Assembly: GCA_026874595.1 (NCBI GenBank)
Contig: CM049322.1
Span: 5,131,900 to 5,195,899 of the forward strand
Origin: Sipunculus nudus
Lineage: Eukaryota; Annelida; Sipuncula; Golfingiida; Sipunculidae
Direction of reading: 5' to 3'
Length of the DNA: 64,000 nt
Below, one piece after another: positions 46,770-57,400 of the stretch. The notes beneath the pieces are model-generated. The model did not search any database. It saw only the letters and a program-made list of their open reading frames with translations, and had not been told where the DNA came from. The number at the start of each line of letters is the position of its first letter. Position 1 is the stretch's first letter. The position numbers were made by a program, and so were the translations under genes.

Positions 46770-49050
46770 CCACTGTGATACTATATCGAGTCAATAAAGC
46801 TAATGAATATCATGGTTATGTTGGGCTATTATAAAGGAATGTAATGTAATATGTGAGTAAATGATAAATGAAATTACCTGACTGATGGATTAATAGAGTC
46901 AAATATAGTGGTTTATTTTTTATTTATTTAGGTGGGGTTGAAAATTGTGATATATTTGAGCAAATATGTATGCAATGACAGCAGTAATAAGCAGTAGTAG
47001 AATGATGATAAGGCTATTTGTTGAAGGATCTAAAGTGTATGGTAGTCTGCAAGCTTTCAATTTGACAGATATGATGTTATGATTAACTATGCTGATGAAG
47101 TGATTTATGAATTTGTGACTGTATGACACAATATCTCTTTAGTCTTGACAAGGTACATTATTGTGATGCCCACTATGTCTACATATTACACAATATTGAC
47201 AATTTCTGGCATGTACATAGGTACCTATGGACGAATAGTTATACAAAATATTAAAATATGAATATATCTGATTCATCTTGTTCTTGCTTACTGAGGCTGA
47301 CTTTGGGATGGGGTTCGGGGAAGGGAAAAGTGAGGGCAGCACAAAGGTGGATGTAGAAATATTCTATAGTAATGTTTTTCATTTATATAAGAATATGAAA
47401 AGCTAAGAGGAAAGGGGCCCTCCTACTTGGTTATAGTAAAGTTCTAAATATATGATAGCAAACTAATACTCTGACAAGACTGTCATGAAGAAAACCAGTA
47501 AAAGTTTTGAGATACTGTGATGCATATGAAAATTTACAGATGGACAGGCAAGTGGACAAAATGGACTAATACCTTTATTTCACTTTCAAGGGAATAATGC
47601 ATTTAAGTTTATATATAATCCTATTTTTTTTAAGCATATCCACTTTTTCCATTAAGAAGTTTTTATCTGAATCATTTTTTTATTTACAGGTTTTATAAAT
47701 TGTTAATAAAAAAACCTGAAAATATAAGTTAAAATAATAGAATTGTTGCAAAAGTTGCAATCATCATATATCCAGAGTGTAGCTCATATTGGGTCATATT
47801 ATGCATACACATAAAATTTTAAATCATAAATGTCTAAACTGAATTTAAAAGAAAATAATGTCACAACATGGCATCTACAAGAATATTCCTTGAATCACTA
47901 TTAAAAAGTTTTGCACATTGGAGTTTTCAGTACATGCTTAACTTTATTCACCAAAAAAAAAAAATAAAAGTAAATTTGATAAAATAAAACATCTTTTCAA
48001 ATAAAGTATACACACTGTTGGTTGAATGAGGGACAAACAATGTCATTGTGCTAATTACTATCCCAGTTTTAATTTATTACTGGAATTAATAGTCAATTTC
48101 ACACCTGGTGAAGTTTTTACTCTTCTGAAGTAAGGAATAACTTATCTCATGAACATCCACACTATCATAGCAATACACCACTTTGTGGACACAATTAAAT
48201 GTACACTTTAATCATTGTAACCCTGGTGGTACAATACAAAATCTAACATGTAGCATGTCCAAGAATAAAATAAAATACAGAAAATTATAACATTCATCTA
48301 GTTTATGCACCAGCTGGGGGGGAGGGGGGGGGGGGTTGAGTGCAGGGCAGAGGGGAAGCCTGCTAGTAGTGGCCAAGCTGGGCCAAGGCAAGCTGCCTGG
48401 GGTGGGTTACATAATGCAAGTGAAGGCTGTACTACTAGGTGGATTAGATGTAAACAACACTTGATATGGTGTATGAAAACATGAAGAAAAGCTATTCTTT
48501 CCAATCAATTTCTTTGAAATTTCAGATTTTAAAAGATTAAATCCTTATGTATTTATGCTGTGAAAATTAAATCAACAGTGCCAAAGTTGGACAAAATTTA
48601 AGGTATTGATTTTTTATTTATGCTAATAACTTGAAAAATTTGTAAAATTCAGATCTTATTTTAGGTAAACAATTGAATCTTGATTAAATAAAGTTCTATT
48701 CCTGAAAAAAAGTCTCTAGGTTCAGCAATTCTCATGTTAGGTGAGTAAATATATTTCCTGATTTTTTAAAATTGCATTATGTTTTGGCCCATAACTTCAA
48801 AATAATACCCAATACTGACCTAATTTTTAGTATGTTCATAGAAAATGTATGAAAGAATGTGAATACTAAATACGATAAAAAAAAGATCAGTGGTTTTGAT
48901 ATTAGGCAGCCTTGAAGTGTAACAATGGCTTTTTTTACGGAAAACAGAGTTTTTTCCTTAATATCTTAAAGGAACGAAGTCCTAATGACCCAATTTTCGG
49001 TATGGTAGGAGATTTTGGGGACATCTAATGGTATGCAAATTTTGGAATCA
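46770..49050. other. Stretch with no supportable gene
   Basis: AT-rich sequence with a G tract near 48317-48335. From about 48600 onward it reads like the body of the repeat whose tail is at 49060-49150. No splice-bounded exon was found. Confidence 0.45.
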
Positions 49051-49059
49051 TAGGTCCAA

Positions 49060-49150
49060 CGGTTTCAAAACGTGCCCTGTTAACGGCTGGACGGACAAAG
49101 GACCATGACTATAGCTCAGATAACTTATAGTCAGCTGAGCTAAAAACCAT
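49060..49150 (+). mobile_element. 3' end of an interspersed repeat
   Basis: GGCTGGACGGACAAAGGACC followed by ATAGCTCAGATAACTTATAG and TCAGCTGAGCTAAAA. This GGACGGAC...ATAGCTCA...TGAGCTAAAA ending is typical of a repeat family seen in many marine invertebrate genomes (general knowledge). The 5' limit is uncertain. Confidence 0.45.
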
Positions 49151-50400
49151 TGTATTTCATTTAAAGCTAAGAGAAACTATATGCATCAAAAAAAGGCATA
49201 TGCACTTAGTCATGAGGGGCCCTGCAGCCGAAATGGTACTCTCCTGTTCACACTGCAGCAGATACGGTTGACCTGTGAGTCAGAACCGGTCTGTGGCTCA
49301 TTTGAACTGGCGGCCGAAATTGCCTGCCACTTAGCGCTGGCGGCCGACATCGCCAGTGTCAGGCCAGCATTGTAGGTTCAGGCCAGCTGCCGATATGTCC
49401 CTGTCCTCCTCCCCCCCCCCCCCCCCACACACCCCCTGTGGCAGGGAACCCAGGTTCCCTGGACCTCTCCTCCTCTTATAGGTGCTACTATAGAACGCGG
49501 GCTTCAGCCCAACAACCACAGCATACTGCTGCTTGCAACTTAATTTTGCCACTTGTATTATCAGCCACTTACAATCTCCTCCATAACATAAATTCTTATC
49601 ATCAATTCCGTCCGTATACTCATAACCTTGTTGTCAGTGATCCTACATTCGCTCTGAGGCCTGCCTTCTACAGTGGCTCCCTCTAATATAATAAACTCTG
49701 TATGAGCAAAATGGGCCCAAATGTCGAATCACTCACACACCTATACTGCGCCGACTATGCTATGTCACACAACAAGGAACACTTTCTAACATATAACTGC
49801 CTATAATACTCCTCAAATATCACTTTCTTACCTATATTCAATCACAGGTTATGACATAATACGTCTTTTATCTACGATCTACATATATTCACATCAACAT
49901 CCTTCTACATCCACCATGATCAACTGTACAATGTCGCATAAAATATCATTCCCTTTATTTTTTATTACTTCATCAGGAAACCCTACCTTTTTGGATAACT
50001 CACACCTTCACAATCTCACATAACTCTGAAGTTGGATTTATCACATCTTGATACAATGTTTTACATAATTCTAGGACTCACAAGGGGGGGTTTGGGGGTC
50101 TCCCCCCAATCATTACCATGTCGATTGTCATATCCTGGGGGGGGGGGGGGGGGGGGGGTCTCCCCCAAATATTTACTCATATTCATTCTAATTACCCAAA
50201 TAAACAATCATTCATCTTTACCTTTTACTATCCTGATTCATTTTTCAACTAGTTACACCAAGCAATGGATTTGGTGTTCGTACGAAGGTAATTCACTGAT
50301 CACTACTCCTGGTGAAGTAGTACCCTACAGTTTACCAAGTGATCACATTTTTTAATTCAGGTTTAAATACCACCGTTTTCCTCGGTTCTTCAACGAGTTC

Positions 50401-50466
50401 TGTGTGGCATAGTGGTTATGCAATTGGACTTATGTGCCGCCGGTCACTGGTCGAGACCTGATCCAG
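50401..50466 (+). mobile_element. tRNA-like SINE head
   Basis: TGGCATAGTGGTTATGCAAT is A-box-like and GGTCGAGACCTGATCC is B-box-like. The acceptor stem does not pair, so this is a SINE head and not a tRNA gene. A second tRNA-like head lies 1 kb downstream. Confidence 0.38.
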
Positions 50467-50621
50467 TATCACTGTGTGCGGTCTTTGCTTGTCATGTCAA
50501 ATATACTAATAACTCATGTATTTCATCTCTTCCAGGTACTTCCACGCAGCCAAGTTTAGGATGTCACAAGATCAAATATCACGAATCAAACAAGAGACAG
50601 TAAACAGTTGTTATATTTGTA

Positions 50622-50963
50622 TTGAAAACCCCCCAAAAAATATACCCCATTTTTCTCTCTATCCCCATCAACAATATTGCCTTCTTTACCTTGTTTGCTA
50701 ACCAGGGATGTGTGAGTGATTTGACATTCGCTCCGCAAAATGAAATACAGGTAACTCTCAGGAAAATACAATGTATAATACCTTGGCCTTTGTCAGGAAA
50801 GAATAATTTATACGACACCAGTTTTGCATTAGGGGACAGAAAGACCAGATTCTTAACAAATGCCCCACTGTCCGTGGGCGGCGTAACTGTACTTGGTACA
50901 ACTTTACAAACAGTACCTACCGGTCTGGGCTCAGCCTCTACTCTATTATACCACTACAAATGA
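50622..50963 (+). CDS. 113-codon open frame of unknown origin
   Basis: The open frame ends in TGA after LLYHYK. The last 80 codons have a mixed, protein-like composition (SDLTFAPQNEIQVTL, NNLYDTSFALGDRK, GGVTVLGTTLQTVPTGLG) unlike the low-complexity frames nearby. I recognise no family. A SINE head lies just upstream and G-run hairpins just downstream, so a remnant of a mobile-element protein is the most likely reading. Confidence 0.3.
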   Translation: MKTPQKIYPIFLSIPINNIAFFTLFANQGCVSDLTFAPQNEIQVTLRKIQCIIPWPLSGKNNLYDTSFALGDRKTRFLTNAPLSVGGVTVLGTTLQTVPTGLGSASTLLYHYK

Positions 50964-51360
50964 GTAAAGAAGTAATAGTTACAACCAAATAGCCCTATAT
51001 TGCCTATTATATGTTTAGAAATACATATTAGGATTCATTTTACAAATATATTTCCTCTGGAGTACATATTAAATACCGCTAGTAGCATGTTGTTGGAATC
51101 CATATCCAGACGGCAGCCATGATTTTTTAAACAGATAATTACAGTATGGTAAATAATCTCCATATGGACTACCGTAAAGTATACCGGTCTGACCATGGGG
51201 GGGGGGGGGGGGGGGAGGGGGGGGTCTCCCCCCACATTAAAAGCACTTAATAATGTTTCTTTTTTGTTGTAGGAATTCTAAGGGGGTATGGGGGTTTCCC
51301 CCCATCTTTTAAGTAGTTAATAATATTTCTCAATAAATATTTTCATGATATTTACAACTG

Positions 51361-51374
51361 CCGTTAGGTGGCGC
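51361..51374 (+). promoter_or_regulatory. CTCF-like motif
   Basis: CCGTTAGGTGGCGC fits 12 of 14 positions of the CTCF core consensus. It lies beside repeats. Confidence 0.3.
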
Positions 51375-51433
51375 TATTTATTACTCCACAACCAGATTTA
51401 AAAGCCCTCTTTTTCCTGTGACCTTCACATCGT

Positions 51434-51504
51434 CTTGCATGGTGTAATGGCATAAGTGTTCAAGTACTGAGCCGTGCTGCACAGGATCGATTCCAGCGAG
51501 GACC
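51434..51504 (+). mobile_element. tRNA-like SINE head
   Basis: TGCATGGTGTAATGGCATAA (A-box-like) and GGATCGATTCCAGC (B-box-like) are spaced as in a tRNA. The terminal stem is not formed, so a SINE-derived sequence is preferred over a tRNA gene. Confidence 0.4.
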
Positions 51505-51703
51505 AACTTCTGCTCTTTCATGTGATATTCATGATTTATAATGTACACATGTACTTACACATTTCTGAATAATATGTCTTTCATCAACAGATAACGCCGC
51601 GGTAGGGAATATAAGAGAAGACAATAAGTGGTAGCAATATTTTATTCAGCTGTCCCAAATGTAGGTACTGATTGTAAATTCGCTCCCTGTACTTGTATAA
51701 CGT

Positions 51704-52630
51704 TAGACCCAGTTGTGGCTTTGTTAAATGAACAGAGCCACAGCGCTTCGCCTTCATTCACTTAGTGTTCAGTCATACATTGAGTCAAACTTTTCTGTCT
51801 GACGAGAAAAATTACGCTCCGTCAACTTCTTATTTCTAGGCCTACCTTGGCTTAAGATGATTATGCACCCATCGGCCCAAAAAATTTGAACTGTCGATCT
51901 ATTTTAACCATGTTACAGGGTAAATACCACTTGGTGAGTACTGGATGTACGCAGACAGGTGTCAACGCTCACTTTCACCTTGGCCTCTGTTCACGTGATA
52001 GCTGACCGGTTTGCTTCCCATAGTGCTTCCCGTGTGGCGCCCATTGCAATGTGTCCTTTAATACCCAACAGCTAGCAGTGCCGTGGCTAGCAAGCAAAGC
52101 GTGCCGCAAGCTTAACATTTTTAGGGGCAGTGCCATAAAATGCATTTGTAAGCAATTTTACCCAATAAAATTGTTTGTACTCACACATTTTATACAGAAA
52201 GGGAAGAACAAAACAAACAAATCTGAATGTGAACCAATATGTTTACTAATTTAAAGAAAAAGTTTTAACTTTTCACCCTTACACCTTTTGTCAATTTTAA
52301 TGAGCAAACTTATTAGTTCACATTCAGTTCAGTATAACAATTTATATATATATAATATAAATATATATATATGCACATATACGTATACATATTTATATAT
52401 ATATAAATATTTGTAAGTGTTCTATTGCCCCCCCTCCATAAAATTATAACTTCACATGCAGTTCAGCAAAATTATTAATTCCCATGCATTTTTGTTACAC
52501 AATATAGTTAAACAATATAGTTATATATATATTAATGTATATAAATAATTGAGAGTAAAATAGCATTCCCTAAAACGCACCCTTTTGTCAATTTTAAGGA
52601 GCAAACTTTGGTTCACATTCAGTTATGTTT

Positions 52631-52662
<32 letters not shown>

Positions 52663-53331
52663 ATAAAATACATAGTTATTTTTATATACACATATCTTTA
52701 TTGTTTATACGTATTCATAGTGACAGTGAGGGAGCAGTGACGCTAACAAACCTGTTTTCTCTTGAAAGATTAAAATTTTTTTCCTTTAATTAGTAAATAT
52801 ATTGGTTCACATTCAGTTTGTTTGTTTTGTTCTTCCCTTTCTGTATAAAATGTGTGAGTACAAACAATTTTATTGGGTAAAATTGCTTACAAACGCATTT
52901 AATGGCACTGCCCCTAACATTGTTAAGCTTGCGGCACGCTTTGCTAGCTAGCCACGGCACTGCTAGCTGTTGGGTATTAAAGGACACATTGCAATGGGCG
53001 CCACGCGGGAAGCCTTATGGGAAGCAAACCGGTCAGCTATCACGTGAACAGAGGCCAAGGTGAAGGTGAGCGTTGACACCTGTCTGCGTACATCCAGTAC
53101 TCCCAAGTGGTATTTACCCTGTAACATGGTTAAAATAGATCGATAGTTCAAATTTTTAGGCCGATAGGTGCATAATCATCTTAAGCCAAGGTAGGCCTAG
53201 AAATAAGAAGTTGACGGAGCGTAATTTTCTCGTCAGACAGAAAAGTTTGACTCAATGTATGACCGAACGCTAAGTGAATAAAGGCGAAGCGCTGTCGCTC
53301 TGTTCATTTAACAGAGCCACAACTGGGTCAA
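51704..53331. mobile_element. Mutator-like foldback element with 9-bp target duplication
   Basis: Two nearly identical inverted arms (51704-52253 and 52787-53331) surround an AT-rich core of about 0.53 kb. The ends read TAGACCCAGTTGTGGCT and, from the right, TTGACCCAGTTGTGGCT. GTATAACGT flanks the element perfectly at 51695-51703 and 53332-53340. Arms of about 545 bases with a 9-bp target duplication fit a TIR-type MULE. The arms carry matching open frames on opposite strands but no transposase motif, so it is nonautonomous. Confidence 0.82.
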
Positions 53332-53721
53332 GTATAACGTATGTGTCTTAACTCGTATCTTTTTATATCCTCTGCGTGTTTTCTTTGAGAAAAATATCAA
53401 CAGGTCTCGGACTTTCCTGTCACTGTCACTATTGCGTTGCTAAGGGAACTGCTCTAAGCACCCGTATAAAGTCACCTCTGATTGGTCGGCAAGGTCAGTT
53501 TTGTTTACATATACTGATATAAAGACCCCGTCAGTTTGACACTGTAACTAGCCAAGTCAATAAGTCATTAAGTGGACCCAGGGCCAAGTGTCACTGTCAG
53601 TTCTGTGGTCGCCGAACGCGGTGCTGGTCGCTCATGACACTGGGGTATAGACGATTTAGAATAAATCGATTATGTTAGGGCACTTTCTATGCTCAGTTCC
53701 CATAATATTTGATATACTGAC

Positions 53722-53821
53722 CTGTATTTAGTTTGTCCCTGACAGTTCTTGTTGCACAGAACACGATGGTTTCACCTGGAGCCGCTTGGAGGACGAAGGG
53801 ATAGACCGCAGTGAGGTTTCC
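53722..53821 (-). CDS. Unidentified exon-like segment
   Basis: 100 bases between acceptor TTTATTGATTCAG and donor GTCAGTATA. Only one frame is open, and it encodes GNLTAVYPFVLQAAPGETIV then FCATRTVRDKLNT, phase 0 in and phase 1 out. It looks like real protein, but I recognise no family. Possible partners are the ATG exon at 54949-54969 or the exon at 59335-59491, both ending in phase 0. No following exon was found before ATP5PF. Confidence 0.5.
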
Positions 53822-54340
53822 CTGAATCAATAAACCGAAAATAATATCTTAATTTTGTCTCTTGCCCGGGGCACTTTTAGGTTGGATGTTACTCTTGTCA
53901 GGAAAAAGCGCCTTTTTCGTAAAACTTAACCCTATCCCAACTCACAAAAAAATAACATAGACTTTGTGAATAATGTAGTATAAACAGTAAAATCTTATGC
54001 ATAAAATGTATATGTATGCTATAGTGTAATTTTCTGATGATTTTATACAAATAGCGGATTTCGGCGGTATATCATTGGCACATTAAATTTCAACTTATAT
54101 TATAAAAAAAATATTATTTAACTTAAAAAATTATTAAAGGATTTTATTTAGATTAAGAAAAGATCATATTTATTTGCATCAGGTCCAAGGAAGTGGGTTG
54201 TTCAATCGCAATTCCTGATTTGTACCCTGAACAAAAAAATATAATATAAAAATTGAACATGTGTCGCCGTAAAATAAATAAATATACATAAAAACATCAA
54301 CGTAAAATATGTGTTCGGCCTAATAAAGAAATGCAATTAC

Positions 54341-54343
<3 letters not shown>

Positions 54344-54388
<45 letters not shown>

Positions 54389-54392
54389 ATAT
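54344..54392. repeat. (AT)n microsatellite
   Basis: Alternating AT with two C interruptions. Confidence 0.88.
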
Positions 54393-54596
54393 GAGATTAA
54401 AAAAGGAACACGATGAAGTCAAATTAATGTATTTAAAGGTGTTGGTTATGTTTTATATCATCTCTTTTATGGGAATTAAAAGTAATTTCTTTACCCAATA
54501 ATAAAATACAATAAATTCTATTTAAATTATCTAGGTTTCCCCGAAAAGAAAACTAGTCGGTCTGTACAATATCCTTTGGTGACCTAGATCCATAGT

Positions 54597-54632
54597 CACG
54601 TGATAAGATGCTCGCCTTTGGTCAGTCACGTG
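54597..54632. promoter_or_regulatory. Two identical AGTCACGTGATA E-boxes
   Basis: CACGTG cores lie at 54597-54602 and 54627-54632 within identical 12-mers, 30 bases apart. They sit at the edge of a GC-richer patch (54.58-55.16 kb). The flanks resemble the MITF/TFEB-type GTCACGTGA site. Function is inference. Confidence 0.35.
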
Positions 54633-54948
54633 ATAGGTGCGCATTTCCTGCAGTAGAATCTTTTGTCTGCAATTTCCTGTTCCTGAATTCCGGTTTGAAA
54701 TAATTCTGCTTTTTGCTGTTTCACAAACCTCACGAAGAAAGACAGGGCACAGGGGTACCCGGTAAGTCAAGATATATTCACGAAGGAGCGTTGGGTGCAC
54801 GCGCGCATGATGGTGGCCCGTTTGTAAACTTGTCCAAGGTCAAAATGTGTTGCCAGAGCTTGAGTTTGAAACATCCGGAAGTTAGCGATCAAAACAGGAA
54901 GCATGTGTTCTCATGTTGACAGATTAACAGCACTGGACAGCAGCTTAC

Positions 54949-54969
54949 TTCCCGTGGCTGGTCCAGCAT
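54949..54969 (-). CDS. Possible first coding exon (MLDQPRE)
   Basis: The ATG in GGCGATGC opens seven codons up to CGGGAA, followed by donor GTAAGC in phase 0. It fits the exon at 53722-53821. Upstream, the GC-richer 54.98-55.08 kb has CCCGCC and CGCCATATT words that suit a promoter. Confidence 0.3.
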
Positions 54970-55849
54970 CGCCAGTCAATGATTTTGTGTTTCTAGCGTA
55001 AAATGTCTGTTGAGTCTCGGTAGCTGGCAGGGAGGGGCTGGAAATTTCAATATGGCGAACAAGAGGCGGGCTACATGGCGGGCTGGACTGACTAACCTCT
55101 CACCACGCGTGACACAAGCATGCTGTCTCAGCTTGCTGTGGTCCAGTGATCCAGACTTATTTTTGTTAAAAAAAATCAAATTAAAACAATTGAAGTTTAC
55201 ATTTTCTCCATCTAAATTTTAAGGACGTCACTGTTTTCTCAGGGCTTATATTGGCAGATGTGTAACCTTTTTTTATAGATAAAGGCATTGAAGCATATAT
55301 TTATAAATTAAGATATTATTATTTAATGTATATGAATTGCATATAGTATAACAATAATTAAAAAAAATGAATTGTTATAGTACTCTGAATCTTTAAATAA
55401 ATGCTTCTGTTCTGAGTCCCATTGTTATGATTAAAGGTTTTGACAGATAAAATTGTTTTGCTTTTCATTCTCAATCATAATGATTTTTCCAATGTTTTCA
55501 TGGTATAATAAAATTCCTTTAAATATTCATTTCCTCTTTAAGTAAATCAGTGTTTCTAGAAAAGCTACCACAGTAATCTGGAAGTGGACTGAAACTAAGT
55601 GGGCCTGTGTCCATTATTGTAGCCTACACTTTGAGACTGTAACTTTGTTTCCTGTAGCCAACTTTTGGGCCTGTACCCCTCACATACAATACGTTCCTGT
55701 TTGCCTATCACATGAACATCTCATGAATATGGCATGACCTGCAGGGAACTAATAGGAGATAAGGACAAATTACATTACTCATGGACTTGTAACCTGCTCA
55801 TGAACATATCACCAGCTGTAGTATTTGCCTTGATAGCTAAGTAAAATTA

Positions 55850-55975
55850 CCCTCTATATATCTGAAGTCATAAAGCAGCTTCCATTCACTCTCAAAAAGA
55901 CTTGGTTTGTACCCTGTATATCTCTAAGTCATAAAGTTGCCTCCATTCATTCTAAACAAGACTTGATTATGGAAC
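55850..55975. repeat. Tandem duplication of about 60 bp
   Basis: AAGTCATAAAG(C/T) followed by a TCCATTCA(C/T)TCT-type segment and AAGACTTG occurs twice. 55.2-56.0 kb is otherwise featureless. Confidence 0.6.
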
Positions 55976-56049
55976 CTCTATAACTTTGTGTATTGTAAAA
56001 ATGAGCCACCAGCTTCTGTACCCTTGTCCAAGCAATACACCTTAACCAC

Positions 56050-56790
56050 TGTGTTGGTTCAGCACACTCGCATACTTAGTAATTTTGTTATGGATTTCTA
56101 GCTTTGCAAAGCGCCTCACTGGTAGATGTGGAATCAACAAAGCTGTCTATTAAACTGTTCAGGTCCTTTGACAAGTTGTTCTCTGAGCACTGAGTCTTCT
56201 CAACACAGCCTCGCCTTCAGTATTCTACTGCTGTTTGGTTTCTTCTAACTTCCCAGTCACTGAATAACCTTTCAGACTTTCCACAATTGATATGATTTTG
56301 CTCATTGATGCAGATATGGTGAAATTGTTGTCCTTTAATGCAAGGCTGACTGCTGTAAGCATGTTTAATATGTCAGCAAGGATCCTACATGAAAACAGAA
56401 TCTTCCTGCTTGTGAAGTTGTGAGTGCCCTGTATGTGATGGCACATTTCCCTAAAATTTCTGCTTGTGTACATTCTAAGGGCTACAATAGGTTGCAACAT
56501 TTTCTCCACTGTATTCAAAGCCTCACTTCTGTGTGCAATCCATCTGGTTCCTGAAACTGGGACTGGTGAGTTTAATTTTATGCTCCAAGCTTTACAGGTT
56601 TTCCTTTGAACCATTTCTCATGGTAGTTGATTTGTCATATATCCTTTATATTATGTCCAACAAGTCTCCTATTTCTCTTACAATCTTGGAAATTTTTCCT
56701 GCATCTGATATGGCCATTCAAGTGGGTTTGCCATGCAGTGAGTACCCACAATAGCTTCAATTTCAGCCTTGAACCCTGGATTTTCAGGGT
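56050..56790 (-). pseudogene. Decayed hAT-type (ZNF862-like) transposase fragment
   Basis: The open part (56225-56614) reads VSGTRWIAHRSEALNTVEKM, then RILADILNMLTAVSLALKD and SKIISIVESLKG. GTRW(I/L)AHR followed by a helix and the LxxVLxxLSxxLQ-like segment are typical of hAT-derived proteins of the ZNF862 / C17orf113 type. Further upstream, HCMANPLEWPYQ and later pieces resemble the C(M/V)AHRLELA segment but lie in shifted frames with stops. Zinc finger and dimerisation parts are not visible. It is a relic, not a working transposase. Confidence 0.55.
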
Positions 56791-57400
56791 TGGAAAAAAT
56801 CATGATTAAAAAAATAAAAATATCAGATTTTTATGATTTAAATTAGATTTATTTGATTTAAATTGATTTAAATTTTTTTAATGGTTCTAATTAAAATCAT
56901 TTTCTTTAATTTCGAATCTCAAGTGAAATATTATTTACTAAATCACCCAAATATATTTAATATTCTAATTAGCATGTCTGCTGAGTCCTAGCTCAGTACT
57001 CTGGGAACATATAGTACTCTCCATAAGCAGGGGTTACATTATGCTAAACTATTGGCTACACTACCCACTGCATTTAATCACGGTTTAACCAATCATATTG
57101 CAGATATCACCAGAGCAAGCTGATGTTCTTTGAGGTACTGTTCTTTGCACAGCAGTGGAAAGCGCTTGGTAGCACAGACTCCCCCCCCCCCCCCCCCCCC
57201 CATTGGAATACACATGATGCAATCAACTTTCAACAGTCTCTGTACTGACTTGCTGGTATGGCCTGAGGTCAGTTATCCCCCCCCCCCACATATTTCCTCT
57301 CCTGCCATGCTATATGAGCTTTCCCCGGGCGCCCCCAAGTTTGTTTAATTCTGCACATTTGTTTAAATGCAGATCCAATCAGATTTTACTGCCTGTCTAG

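Larger units (their letters stand above)
50084..51303. repeat. Four G-run/C-run hairpins
   Basis: G tracts followed by TCT or TTT and a C tract occur at 50084-50108, 50137-50165, 51197-51233 and 51282-51303. The third and fourth share the following AATAATRTTTCT context. Each can form a hairpin, and the G strand can form a quadruplex. Confidence 0.6.

Noticed and set aside
50401-51504. True tRNA genes at the two tRNA-like sites
   Set aside because: The acceptor stems do not pair and both lie in repeat-rich DNA. SINE heads are a better explanation.
52051-52987. Two matching open frames of 65-67 codons on opposite strands
   Set aside because: They are the same sequence in the two inverted arms of the MULE-like element and lack protein features.
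54531-54800. 89-codon minus-strand frame
   Set aside because: No recognisable motif. It overlaps the E-box patch and does not join in phase to the neighbouring exon candidates.
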